From the NCBI GenBank assembly GCA_959347315.1, contig OY365809.1, positions 44,075,568 through 44,139,567 of the forward strand: a stretch of DNA of 64,000 bases, read 5' to 3'. Shown here one piece after another: positions 10,681-53,251 of the stretch. Under the pieces are notes generated by a model that saw only the letters and a program-made list of their open reading frames with translations, had not been told where the DNA came from and searched no databases. Both the position numbers and the translations under genes were made by a program. Position 1 is the first letter of the stretch. Each line of letters begins with the position of its first letter. This DNA comes from Bimastos eiseni. Taxonomy: Eukaryota; Annelida; Clitellata; Crassiclitellata; Lumbricidae.

Positions 10681-11265
10681 GACAATGTAGAATAGAACAG
10701 AATGGTTCAACTGCAATTAATAAAAGATTTTGAATGGCATAATATTTGAAATATTATTTTCCCCTAATATCTCAATGAGATCTTCCCTCACCCTATTTCT
10801 CGGGTGGAGCATTTGCTCCAAGGTTTCTATGGTATAGACGCCACTGCGTAGCGATCTTGGAGCGTTATTCTTTCGCACCAGCAGCGACTAACGGGCTTAG
10901 TCATTTAGTGCTTAACAGACAGGTGTTCTCGGATGGTTCACCCGACGCTTCTGCCTCCTCATCGCTCGTATACCCAAAAAGAGCTAAGAACAGATTCAGA
11001 CTCAGTGACGATGACCAGGCCTCGTGAATATTCATCAAGTCTTTGTTGTAATTAGGTTACAGTCAGCGGTGCGTGGGATGCCCTAGTTTAGCATATATAG
11101 ACCTATTATGTAGCACTACTGCTGAATATGCGTCTGTGTGTGTCTATGTGTGTGTCTCCCTCTCCCTCTTCGTATGTCTCCCTCTTAAATTGTAAATTAC
11201 ACGTATGGACACAAGTCGTATGTCGTATAAAACAACTATTGTCAACTCTTGAATGAAAATGATAA
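10242..11265. other. intergenic with a (CG)n(CA)n run
   Basis: Positions 10643-10679 are alternating CG followed by CA dinucleotides, a sequence type able to adopt Z-DNA. Nothing else in this stretch was recognised. Confidence 0.6.
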
Positions 11266-11269
11266 GAGC

Positions 11270-11870
11270 TACTCTGGTGCCAGGCCCGCTGACAGAAATT
11301 TTAGGCCTATAGGCATAGAAATTCTGAGCTCTATGCAGGGAAGTTCTAGGCCTATATGCAGCGAATTTCTGAGCAATAGACAACGATATTCCGATACTCC
11401 GAGCCCATATGCTGAGAAAATCTTTTGCTATATGCAGGGAAATTCTAGGCATATATGCAGTGAAGTTCTGAGTTACAGACAGAGAGATTTCGAGCCTCTA
11501 CGCTGAGAAAGTCTAGGCTCTGTGCAGAGGAATTCTAGGCCTATTTGCAGCGAAGTTCTGATCCATGGGCATAGAAATTCTGGGCCCTATGCAGGAAAAT
11601 TCTAGGCTATATGCAGGGAAATTCTAGACCTGTGGGCATGGAAATTCTGGCCCTATGCAGAGAATTCCGGCATCCTACGCAGAGAAATTCTGAACCCTAT
11701 ATATGCAGAGAAATTCAGGGCCCTATAGGCAGAGAAATTCCGGTCTCGTATACGCAGAGAAATTCTGAGCCCTATAGGCAGGGAAATGCTAGTCCTATGC
11801 AGAGAAATTCCGGTCACCTAAGCAGAGAAATTCTGGGCAATAAGCAGAGAAACTCAGGGTGCCTAGGCGG
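11270..11870 (+). repeat. minisatellite, ~25-bp units (TATGCAGAGAAATTCTGGGC)
   Basis: More than twenty imperfect units built around GCAGAGAAATTCTG and GGCCTATA. Unit length varies between about 20 and 30 bases. Because many units are not multiples of three, the repeat-like peptides in the open frames shift register, so I do not call a protein. Confidence 0.8.
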
Positions 11871-11923
11871 ACGGACATGGGTGTGCTTTACTGCAAAGCT
11901 ATGAAAATGGTAATATTCAGATG

Positions 11924-12064
11924 CAGAGGCGGCGATCCCGAAGATTGAGGGAGACAAGTCCCCCACCATTTACAGAGAGGGGACAAGTTATACGTGTGTT
12001 CCTCCCCATTTGCTATCCCTCTCATTTGGTGTCTCCCACCTGTCAAACGAGATCGCCGCCTCTG
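11924..12064. mobile_element. hAT-like MITE family M1, copy 1 (141 bp)
   Basis: The ends CAGAGGCGGCGATC and GATCGCCGCCTCTG are exact inverted repeats of 14 bases. The flanks are identical 8-mers TTCAGATG at 11916-11923 and 12065-12072. The interior (CAAGTCCCCCACC-TTTACAG, GGTGTCTCCCAC) is shared with the copy at 57493-57627. No coding capacity. Confidence 0.88.
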
Positions 12065-12072
12065 TTCAGATG

Positions 12073-12730
12073 CTTGAAGTTTAAACTGACTGTAGTCAGG
12101 TATCAGTATTAAAAAGATTTATAAAGGAAATATCATACACCCTGCATAACCTGGGACTAAAATTCCATATTAGTCCCAGGTAAACAACTGATTTAAGATG
12201 CTGTTTATATAGCATTCTACATAATTTGATTATGGATCCGGGTAGGGCTCCTAGAAATCGACGGTCCCCTGTGCATAAGCCCTTCTGCCCTCTTGGCAAG
12301 CCTTTTTGGTGCGAGCTATTTTCATCTATAGTGTATCGATGGAAATACAATCTGTATCAAGGGGCCGAGCGCTCAAGTGAGAAGATGCATCTATGGATTA
12401 TTTTTATCATCTGTAGGCCTAATCACCATCGTTTATCCAAGCACAGACCGGATCAATTTCCGGTTTTATCAAAACATCGGCATTCATTTCATTCGTATCT
12501 CTCTGCGGGCGTGTACCTTAATACGAATATCGGATGAGATTTGTACTTTGTTGGGATAAATATTACACGCGACTCATTCGTCGGGATATTCCTGTTTTCG
12601 TCTTAATATCTGATGGTAAGGGTTGCTGCAGACATTTTCAAAGACAAATGGATACTCTTGTTAAGAAAGTACAAAAACAAAACATTAACTACACAGACAC
12701 GTGCCAAAAAAATTATCGCTTCTGTATCGC
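12073..12730. other. intergenic, nothing recognised
   Basis: Open frames of 60 to 103 codons occur on both strands, but none shows a conserved segment, splice context or codon pattern like the real exons in this window. Confidence 0.35.
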
Positions 12731-12734
12731 TGTA

Positions 12735-12935
12735 AAACTGGCGTGCATAGCTGAGGAACCGAGTTCGATACCCGTATCCATGCCCGTTTCCCCATAAGGT
12801 TGATTAGACCTTCTTTCACTAGGCTGCGGCGTTGGTTAAATTAGATGTATAACGCAATGAGCGACTTGCACGGCATCCGACAGTTTAATTTGCTTATTTA
12901 ATAACTTGTCATCATTCGTTCATACGATAGGCCTA
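12735..12935 (+). mobile_element. SINE family C, copy 1
   Basis: Contains a B-box-like GAGTTCGATACCC, then TAAGGTTGA-TAG, GCGGCGTTGGTT, GTATAACGCAATGA and CGACTTGCA, ending TTGTCATCATTCGTTCATAC. The same series of blocks in the same order is at 48690-48875. A tRNA-like head and a conserved centre suggest a SINE. Confidence 0.6.
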
Positions 12936-14280
12936 CTTGAAATCATAATGCAATTTGTCAAACTATTAGAATACGTTGAATTCTTTATAACAACCTATTC
13001 GAAGAATAAATGACGCGACGCTGGCTTGTCTTTTCAGAACACCTCCAGCTTCGGTTTTGTATCATTGTTTATTGTCGATGGTCTTAAACGAACCCGGGTC
13101 TATATTTAAACGTAAAAAACGGTAACCAAATTTATGACCTAGCCGTCATCGTCTCACACATATAAAAATAAGTTTATTACTTGAGTTTGAACGAATGCGG
13201 AACACATAATATGCTTTTCGTTAGAAGCTGGTTACAAGTTTCGTTATTTACAATTGAGTGAAATGACGCTCGCCAATTGCACTGGGTACAGTCGGTTGTA
13301 TTTTAAGATTCCAGAAGACTTAATTAGCGTTTTAGACCCGCGATCCAATCTTCCGCATAACTTCTGTCGAGTTGAACGATAATTTATCGAGCTCTAGCAG
13401 AGGATATTTTTAACTAGTCATCGGAGTGGGGCCAACATTATCAGCAACGGGCGTGGAAAGGAAAATTGAAACCACACGTGCATAGAGGAAGCAGAATCTA
13501 GAAGGCGATTCTAGGCAGTGCAGACAGCGTCTTTACTTACGTGCTTTAAATATGGTAGGCCGCTTGGGATATGTACAAGATTCGACGTCTCGAATATTGT
13601 TATTCACCACGCCAAGGAGTCTATATTTTGTATTTGAAAATATGATGTTTAATACTTCCAAAAGCATTTTTATTTTGCTGACATTGTTATTCGTCAACAC
13701 GACGTCACATTGGGAGTATCCAATTCTGCGCATATTGACCCTTAAGTATAACGTTAAATAGGCCTAGCCTATTCTTACATGACATGTAGGTATAATGATA
13801 TTTTTGCCTCTTATCAATAATTCCTCAGCCTCACATTAGGCTGACCTCGAGCAGGCTTTCAAACATTTCGATATCAAATAACATTTCAAATGGCGTTTGT
13901 TAAATTCGTTCATTGATCCATGTCCGTATGCATACGTGAGTGTAATATTTCATTTGTAATGTTCGTTGTCACAATCTCCAATTTTATGAAACCCATTAAT
14001 ATCTGAGTGTTGGGCACCACCTTATTCACGAGTGCTTAGCGAGTCACAGGTGATCCCGAAATACCAACGTAAATTTCAAGTCCTGCAGCCAGAAACACCG
14101 AATGACACAGAGAAGCTGCCAAGGTGGGTCTACGGGTGCCATCAATTGACTTGCTCTTTTGAGACTAGCAATGGAGATCAGCTAATGACGTTGTACAATT
14201 TAACATGTAACGTGAGGCGCTTGTGAACAAATTGGTTCCCGCGCGACTTCGCTTTTCTCGGCGCTGTAATAATGTCTAGT
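12936..14280. other. intergenic with a fragment of repeat family D
   Basis: About 14010-14045 reads GTTGGGCACCACCTTATTCAC then GAGTGCTTA, related to GGGGCACCAGCTTATTAACG at about 45515 and to reverse-strand copies at 30775 and 35610. The rest shows nothing I can assign. Confidence 0.4.
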
Positions 14281-14811
14281 CTACATCAATTATATAAATT
14301 TGACGCTACGATTAGGCCTACGATTAAGCATTGCACTAGCGTAGGAGGCGAGTAGATATCCACTGCGGCCTTTCGTAGAATTCCGCAGCCGTGTGAAGTC
14401 CATATGCAGGGTGGGTGAGAGACGCAGCCGAGACGCGCCGCGCGGGAGTCATTTCGGGGGAGGAGCCTCGAACAGCCAGAACTTTCCAGCGGAATTGGAG
14501 ATAGGAGAGGCTTGGAAGCCAAAGTTCTCTAAGGGTCGGAGGGTTTTCCTCTGTAGCCGCGGTTGAAGGAGTCACTGAGTCGCTGTTCAGTCGCCGCTGT
14601 GCCACGTACTGCTTCTGGTTCTATTCTCCAACGTAGCTGTCGTCTGATCAAGTCCGTTGCAGACCGTAAGTTCTGTACAATTTCAATTGTTATTGCTGCC
14701 GGCGATGTTAATAAAAAATAATTATAATCTGGAAAGCAACTGTCCTTTTTGCTACTGACGATGGAGGGTTGCCTGTATTTTATCATCTATCTATCAATCT
14801 TTCTATGTAAT
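14281..14811 (+). promoter_or_regulatory. possible myosin promoter and untranslated first exon (tentative)
   Basis: A TATATAAAT motif at 14291-14299 precedes a locally GC-rich stretch. A near-ideal donor, GCAGACC|GTAAGT, follows at 14665/14666. The myosin coding exon begins after a splice acceptor at 17319, so an untranslated exon must lie upstream, and this is the best candidate I see. It is an inference only. No open frame here resembles a protein family. Confidence 0.25.
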
Positions 14812-15000
14812 TTATATAGCGCCCCTTCGGTTTAGTTTTCAGATGCGCTCGCGACCCATGCCCCGCAAGGAAGAAAGTCCATAGAAGTTTATAGAAAGAG
14901 CTAGACAGGTCCTGCGGGAGGGAACGCATGTCGGTGGGAAAGCTATTCCAAACACTAGGACCCACCGTTGAATGAGCTCTAGTCTGTAAGGGGACTGTGC
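14812..15000 (-). mobile_element. LINE 3' fragment, minus
   Basis: Read on the minus strand it encodes GPSVWNSFPTDMR..., the (G/A)PxLWNSLPxxLR pattern near the C-terminus of CR1/L2-like LINE proteins, followed by the GGGGCGCTATATAAAT tail. Confidence 0.7.
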
Positions 15001-15930
15001 GAGCATGTGGAACCAGTATCTGTTGACTCCAGTGTCATCATTGCCTAGTCGCAGATCTCTTTGTTTTCCAATACAATGTTGTCTGATCGATTCCCGTCAC
15101 TTACTGCTGGAAAATTTTGTAATGTAGGCCTAGGACTTTTAGTTGCTTTTCGGTCGATCTCCTGGATAACGGAGCCTTAGATAAACGATGGTTGGTGGGT
15201 GAGATATGCGCTGATGACGGAGGAAACGAAAAAATACTAAATTCAGGAGGCAGTTGAATTATTTTAATTTAATTGTGACTGCTGACAAGATGGCTTTGAA
15301 ATCTCCGTTTAGGCAAACACTTTAGAAGAGATACGCTTCAAGTGGGACCCTTGCTAACTCGATGTGATGATCAGTGGGTGAGAGTGAGGACTGTTCACTC
15401 TCCCTCGTATAGGCCGAGGTTAAGAAAAATAAAGTGGCCGATTGTAATTATAGAGTCCCTTATTAAGCTATGGCCTCGTATGTGAGTAGGTTAATGAACT
15501 GCGCTCCTTATTCTTTTAATTGGGAAATAGCACTGAACATGTTGTCTGGAGTTGTACCATGGTCGTTAAATGATTGGGTCGTTGCCACAGTAGATCACAA
15601 TAATTATATTATGCAGATTAACCTCCTCATCTGTCACCCAACATTCTTTTATAACTATGGGTTAACGAATTCCTGGGAGAACATCCTCGTTTTTACTATT
15701 GGCACACAGCCTATCTGATTCCCGCTGCTGCTAACTAAGCCAGATAATAATAATAATGTGTCCTTATACGGTCATTTCTTTAAAATGCGACAGTTTAAGC
15801 CTGATATTATAGCCATACTGATATGTATGCACTGGTATCTCTTACTAATAAACCGATAGTTGCAAAGTGACCCGAATAAAGTTAATTGCAGTGGCATAAG
15901 GGCTCGAGTTCGGCTGACATCTAACGTTGT
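15001..15930. other. intergenic, nothing recognised
   Basis: Unique-looking DNA without conserved coding segments. The 82-codon open frame at 15470-15718 has no recognisable features. Confidence 0.35.
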
Positions 15931-16112
15931 CTATAGGCTACCAGTTGCATTGCTATATGCCTACAGTTGCAAACTTCAATTGCTATAGACCTACAATTGC
16001 ATTTCTATCGGCCTACAGTTGCAAACTTCCATTGCTATAGGCCACATTTGCATTGCTATTGGCCTACAGTTGCAAACTTCCATTGCTATAGGCCTGCTGT
16101 TGCATTCCACGA
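15931..16112 (+). repeat. tandem repeat, 23-27 bp (CCTACAGTTGCAAACTTCCA)
   Basis: About seven units alternate between GGCCTACAGTTGCAAACTTC-ATTGCTATA and GGCCTACAGTTGCATTTCTAT, so there is a two-unit higher-order period near 50 bases. Confidence 0.75.
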
Positions 16113-16540
16113 GTCCACACCCAATGCACCTCGAACCCAAGGCAGCGCAACTGCCGCCCCATGCATTGGCTCACAGCGTCGATCACCCCATACAAGCCCT
16201 AGAAGTCTGACAGGTCCTCTTAATTCGGGGCTGTCTTTCTTCGCGAGAGATAAAACCGGTTATCTTGGCACTTATGCCGACTGGGTTGAGGACTGTTTCC
16301 TGCATTTGGCCGACTGGGGTCTGGTCTGTGGCTGCAACGAAGGGTTAGGTAGGCGTCGATAGCAGAAAAAGCTCTTTTTCATTTCCTATATTATGCAGTG
16401 AAAGCTGTGCCGTGTGCTGCCACTTTGACGGCTTCCTTGCTGGTCATTAAACGGAGACAGTCGAGCGTTATCAGATTTCCACTGTTTACTGGAATCTATT
16501 GCTCTGTAATTTAAATAGAGTCGTGTAGTTTAAACACGAA
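16113..16540. other. intergenic, nothing recognised
   Basis: The right part of a 131-codon open frame (15967-16362) crosses from the tandem repeat into this stretch. It shows no family resemblance. Confidence 0.3.
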
Positions 16541-16544
16541 GTAT

Positions 16545-17070
16545 ATTTATGCATAATAGTAGTGTATTTTATACAGTCTGTAATGTATGCAGTATTGTAT
16601 TTAAACCTGCGGTAATGCATTTTGAATAGGCCTATACAGTAGACTAATCTATTTTAAATATACAGTAGGCCTAATGTATTTGCAGTAATTGTGAGTAATG
16701 TAGCAGGGGCGTCCAGATATGGGGTATCCGGAGAAAAATGCCTCCAAATTCAGGTGGGAAATATTTTATTAGTCTTAGGGGGATTATCTTGTCTTGCTGA
16801 CACTGGGGACCGGGGTTTGCCTACATCACTCAAGGGGCGATTAACGCCCCTGTAATGTAGGCCTATTTTCAACAAAGAATAGGTCTAATCCATTTTAAAC
16901 TTTAGTAATGTATTTTAAACAGATAGGCCTAGTAATATATTTTAAGCACATAGTGATCTATTTTAACAGACAACAATCTATTTTAAACACACACTAATCT
17001 ATTTTAAACGTGTAGCAATCGATTTTAAACACACAGTGATATATTTTAACAGACGGTAATGTATGCATAT
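16545..17070 (+). repeat. tandem repeat, ~22 bp (AATCTATTTTAAACACACAGT)
   Basis: A series of imperfect TAAT-TATTTTAAAC-CAGT units runs on both sides of a 149-bp hAT-like element (16704-16852). The array therefore existed before the insertion. Confidence 0.75.
16704..16852. mobile_element. hAT-like MITE family M2 (149 bp)
   Basis: The ends are CAGGGGCGT and ACGCCCCTG, exact inverted repeats of 9 bases. Both sides carry the identical 8-mer TAATGTAG (16696-16703 and 16853-16860). There is no coding capacity. It sits inside the ~22-bp tandem array. Confidence 0.85.
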
Positions 17071-17178
17071 TATATTAATCTAGATATTTTGACAAGAACC
17101 TCCGAGAAGTGCTGCCAATGTCTGCTTAAATGCTATCATCAAGTTTAGATTATCACATAGGCTACATTGAAATATCAA

Positions 17179-17180
<2 letters not shown>

Positions 17181-17219
<39 letters not shown>
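17181..17219 (+). repeat. (TA)n microsatellite
   Basis: A run of nearly 20 TA units, about 100 bases before the acceptor of the first coding myosin exon. Confidence 0.95.
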
Positions 17220-17221
<2 letters not shown>

Positions 17222-17319
17222 AGCTAGTTCCTAGTAAAAATAGTTCCTGGTGTACGTTAGGCCTATAGCCTACTCGATGCGTCTAACTGCATCACGACTT
17301 CTTCGCTGTTGCTTTCCAG

Positions 17320-17365
17320 TTTGTCTCAAAGGAGTTGGAAAGCAGTCATATAGAGTCATTGCAAA
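17320..17365 (+). promoter_or_regulatory. 5' UTR part of the first coding myosin exon
   Basis: The sequence before it, CTGTTGCTTTCCAG, is a good acceptor, so translation probably starts in the second exon of the mRNA, as in other muscle myosin genes. The start context is GCAAAATGTC. A near-match to a MEF2 site (GTAAAAATAG) lies upstream at about 17234-17243. Confidence 0.5.
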
Positions 17366-49237
<31,872 letters not shown>

Positions 49238-49323
49238 ATAGACTACACTTATGGACAACCTTACGTGGAGAACGTTTTTGACGAGAATGTTATTTAATGA
49301 TGTTAACCAAAGCAGGTGACTGA

Positions 49324-49329
49324 AATAAA
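49324..49329 (+). terminator. polyadenylation signal AATAAA for the myosin gene
   Basis: A canonical hexamer 87 bases after the stop codon. It implies a 3' UTR of roughly 100 to 110 bases if exon 32 is terminal. Confidence 0.6.
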
Positions 49330-49689
49330 GAATATACTTACTTAATTATAGCCTGTCATGTAGAATTAGTCAACTGTTCTTTTACGTCTTAGTTTAGTAA
49401 ATGAGATTGGGAAAACTCATTGTTTGTAGTGCTATGAAAGATTTCAGTACATTTATTTTGTAAAATAGTCAAATGTTTTTACGCGAATAACTTTTATGAT
49501 AACTAGTGAGCGATATGGTTATGATGATTTTAAAGATTTTGCACGCTTGTGTACAGTTTATGTAGATTGTACAGCCCTGCCAGCAGTTTAGCTTTATTAC
49601 AGGATTAGCTTTTATACGCCTAGTAACTGAATTGTATTATAGCTGTTGATCAATTATTACCAGCCTATTTAGTCTAGTTTTCTGATGCG
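49330..49689. other. intergenic, nothing recognised
   Basis: AT-rich DNA after the myosin gene without conserved coding segments. Confidence 0.4.
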
Positions 49690-50032
49690 GTCTATCATCT
49701 GGCAAGTTACTAGGCCTCGCTTCTGCCTACCTGGTCGAGCTCTGCAACTTCGCCCTTAATGCTCGGGCCTTGCGCTCCATTCGTTCGGCTGAACAAGGTC
49801 TCCTCTATTTTCCTCTTGCTCATACCTCCACCAGACAGATCCGTGCCGTTTTCAGTGGTAGGCCCCTCGATTTGGAATTTTTGGCCTGCCCATGAGGTTT
49901 CACTCCTTCCCTAGAACCTCTTTTCATGCATATATCTCTCATCTTAAGACGACTTTATTTGGCCGCACTGGTGTAGGGAGCGCCTCTGAGTATAGTCGCC
50001 TTGAAGAGGCGCTATATAAAATTATCGTAATG
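49690..50032 (+). mobile_element. LINE 3' fragment with protein C-terminus, plus
   Basis: Shows the LRSIRSAEQGLLYFPLAHTS type segment and the worn VVGP-LWN region, then GGAGCGCCTCTGAGTATAGT and GAGGCGCTATATAAA. It ends at an AATGAATGAATGA run. One of the longest copies in the window. Confidence 0.75.
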
Positions 50033-50159
50033 AATGAATGAATGAGTGAGTGAATAAACAAATATCAATGTTATATCATCATCATATCACCTCCGTGTTC
50101 TTATTCAGCATAATTTTCTTTTGGGAAAATCCTCTGTCATCTCCCGTTGAGCCTACTCC

Positions 50160-50512
50160 ATCTGCCTTCACCCAGGGATAGGTTTCTTATAACGGATACT
50201 CCCGTAACTTTTAGAGCTGCTAAAATCGAGCTGCACCTACTTGCTACAAGAAGCTTTCTAAACGCTCTGCCACGCAGTCGCATGGTCTTCTTTTTGTTCC
50301 CTTCTCTCGGACCTCTACGATGCAGTATCGTGCTTTTCCGGTGGTAGGCCCTACTGCTTGGAATGACCTCCAATTGGATCTTCGTCACTTGCCTATAGAC
50401 ACTCTCTACCTCATTTTTATTCCACTCTGAAATCTGTCCTATTTGGCCGAGGTTGTACTGGAAGCACCTCTGACTATAGATTTCTTGAAGAGGGGCTATG
50501 TTAAGTTTCATT
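50160..50512 (+). mobile_element. LINE 3' fragment, plus
   Basis: Carries GGTAGGCCCTACTGCTTGGA ATGACCTCC (GPTAWNDL), then the decayed tail GAAGCACCTCTGACTATAGA, then GAAGAGGGGCTATG. It is in tandem with the previous copy. Confidence 0.7.
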
Positions 50513-50697
50513 GCTTTATTGATTGAAAACGAGTCGCTATCGTCTGTATTTGAATGTTTGCTTCCGTAGCATGGTCCTGGATTCTCGGTAAAAACAACGC
50601 TGCACTCGCACAGGGCATCCTCCGAAACGAACGACTAGGCCGAAGGTAGGTGCTCGGCGGCATTTCTATCGCTACTTTATAGAGTAATGGGCCAATG

Positions 50698-50835
50698 GAT
50701 AAGGGCCCATCCATATATTACATACGCAAAAAAAATCGCATTTTCGGACTCCCTCTCCTTTGTTGCGCTGCGTACATTTCGTGGACCTCTCCCCCATGCG
50801 TACGTACATACGTACGTGGACCCACCCCCACTGCA
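50698..50835. mobile_element. possible MITE with GTACG-rich ends
   Basis: Starts GGGCCCATCCATATATTACA TACGCAAAAAAAA and ends CGTACGTACATACGTACGTG GACCCACCCCC. The layout resembles a known type of short DNA element with CCATAAATTACGTACG ends, from memory. No target duplication was identified. Confidence 0.35.
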
Positions 50836-52834
50836 AAGGTTAAATAGCTAAAAGCATCTATAAGACATTGATTTTACCAAATGCTATTTATTTCTGTTAG
50901 GCATCATATTTAACAGCTGAAATTTGTTAACAGTTATGAAGAATTAAAACACTAACAACACTTGCATTTGACCTGGCATCACAGCAAAAAGACAAAATTG
51001 GCTATTGCTGGCTTGACATGGTATAGCGTTGGTGACAGGCTTTAAGCTAAATTTTTTTAATATATACATTACAGTTCTGTTAATTTACATTATTATAAGT
51101 TATATACTGTTATCAATGTATGAATGCTATGAAGGGTGAACCAGTAACAGTCGATTGGAATTCGCTTATCATGCAGCCGTAGTTACTAATCCTCGAATTC
51201 ACCTTTGGTCAATTATTAGACCCTGGCACAATAGCTGAACATTACTAATTAATCAACAGTGATTCATTATTGGTGTAATAATTCCACAGCAATTGTCTTT
51301 TAACAGTTTCTGTTAAGCAGCTAATTTTTTATTTTTAGGTTTCTCAAGACCTTGGAGCCTCGTAATCCTGATGAATTTCTGTTTTTTCGCTACTCATAAA
51401 TCACGTGTTTTATCTGCAAATAGCAATCACCCGTTTTCGGACAATGGCTGCAGAACAACTACAATAGTACTCTTCAACAATTGTTCATTATGGCAACTCT
51501 TGGTAGAGCTTAAGAACGTTTGCTTTACGGAGAAATTTCTGTCATTGCAATGCGACAACCAAAAACGCATCTGTAACCTAGTCTGGTCTAGTGAAAATGT
51601 TTCGTGATGGTCCAATTGTAGCTCTACATTGCCTAGAATTATGTTGGAAAGCTTATACATAACGTTGTTAACCTGGTAACCTTGGTGACTGGTCGCATCT
51701 TTATATATACTGTGAACTTAAAGAGGTCGTGATTTAGTATTTGCTGCTATGTTCTAAGTCCGTTGGCTTTCATTTAATCAAAGATAGGCTGATACAATGC
51801 CAAAGATGCTTTTTACAGTTTAAATTGTTTGTTACACTCACACAATAAATGATAAATCATTTCATAGTAATGTGTTTAATAATACTAGTGATATTAATAT
51901 TAGTCATAAAAATAGATTTACATTCGGACTCAAACAAACATAGTTTCTTTATACAGTAATAACAAATCCCTTACAGTTGCGAGTTGCGTAAGTTTGTGAG
52001 CGAGCAACCACGGCAAACAAAAATAATGACAGTCTACGTGCATACTATGTTCATCGTTAAAACATGCACAGTATGTGACCGACAATTTATATAGCACTCT
52101 TTGAAACTGTTCCGAAACAGATGGCTGTTTATAATCTTAAGTTTGCATTTATATATTGTCTCTTAATAAAACTTCTCAATTGTGTCCATGACATGACAAA
52201 CGCAAGCTTTATCTTCATTTCAACAGAACAAGTTTAATTAGAAACGAAGCCATAACAAAATACAATTAAGTATGCTACCCCAATCTGCAGGCTAACCCCA
52301 AATACTGATCAGAATCCGCACAAGCAAGGACATTTGAAAGTTTTAGATTTTTTTATTATGCAGTTTAAACATGACCTACAGTTCCATATAACATGTTGCA
52401 AAGGCAAATTCCAGTATGGCACAATAGAAGTATATTCGTTATTCAACAGATATCTGCACTTTGGTGATCCATAAATTTAAAGAGACAGCATTCTAATTAA
52501 GAAGGACTTTTGCGCTAGATTGTCTGCCGGTGGAATGTATATTGCCCATAAAGTTCCGCTTTAAAAGACGAACTCAACAAAACACAACCTCATCATAGCG
52601 TTGTCATCATTTCATACCCAACCAACAGTCGGAACAACACAGAAGTTCCAGTGGATAAAATATCGAGACCAAGCAACTGTTCTAAACAAAAGATTTCAAC
52701 CCTTTATAAGACCAATCATTTATAATTTACAAGTTGCACAAATTGTTGCATAAAGCAGCACAAAACATTCGAGTTGGTTAGCAAAAGAAAAACCATTAGA
52801 ACCAAAAATTCATTTGAATTACACGCATAATTAA
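50836..52834. other. intergenic and probable 3' UTR of FAM241B
   Basis: AT-rich, without coding signals. On the minus strand an AATAAA (plus strand TTTATT at 52352-52357) lies about 480 bases beyond the FAM241B stop codon and could end its transcript. The rest is unassigned. Confidence 0.4.
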
Positions 52835-53251
52835 CTAGGACTGACCCAACCGATTCCCCGAACCGGAGAAGGACCCGCCTCTCGACGACCCGGAGCCTCC
52901 CGGGGTGCCCGTACCCCGACCTCCTCCCCCTCTTCCAACTCCTCCACCTCCTCCCATTCCACCGCCCCCTCCTCCCATTCCCCTTCCCGCTCCACCCGCT
53001 CCCTGTCCTCCTATTCCACTGTACTTGACAACAAAGAACAGAAGAGCCGCGAAGACCAGTCCTTGAATGCCCATGAAGAGGAGGGCCAACAGGAATCCCA
53101 CGGAGACGATGGGATCAACGACATATGGTCCCGCGTTCCACGCCGGCACCCCGAGCGTCAGGAGTCGCTGGTTCAACGTGTCAAAGATCGAGGGCCCTGC
53201 CTGATAGCCCGCGTCGGCCTGCGGTGGGGGCGTTGAGTGAACGTTTGTATC
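52835..53251 (-). CDS. FAM241B: FAM241B exon 2
   Basis: Encodes DTNVHSTPPPQADAGYQAGP, then the conserved membrane domain, then the glycine-rich tail, ending NRLGQS and TAG. A second possible acceptor (CCACCGCAG, 32 bases in) would also keep the frame and drop 11 residues. Confidence 0.88.
   Translation of the reverse strand, partial: DTNVHSTPPPQADAGYQAGPSIFDTLNQRLLTLGVPAWNAGPYVVDPIVSVGFLLALLFMGIQGLVFAALLFFVVKYSGIGGQGAGGAGRGMGGGGGGMGGGGGVGRGGGGRGTGTPGGSGSSRGGSFSGSGNRLGQS

Noticed and set aside
11249..11904. Repeat-peptide gene (MQGNSRP..., CREFRHPTQRNSEPY)
   Set aside because: The units of the minisatellite are not multiples of three, so the frame wanders between units. No start, splice or promoter context supports translation.
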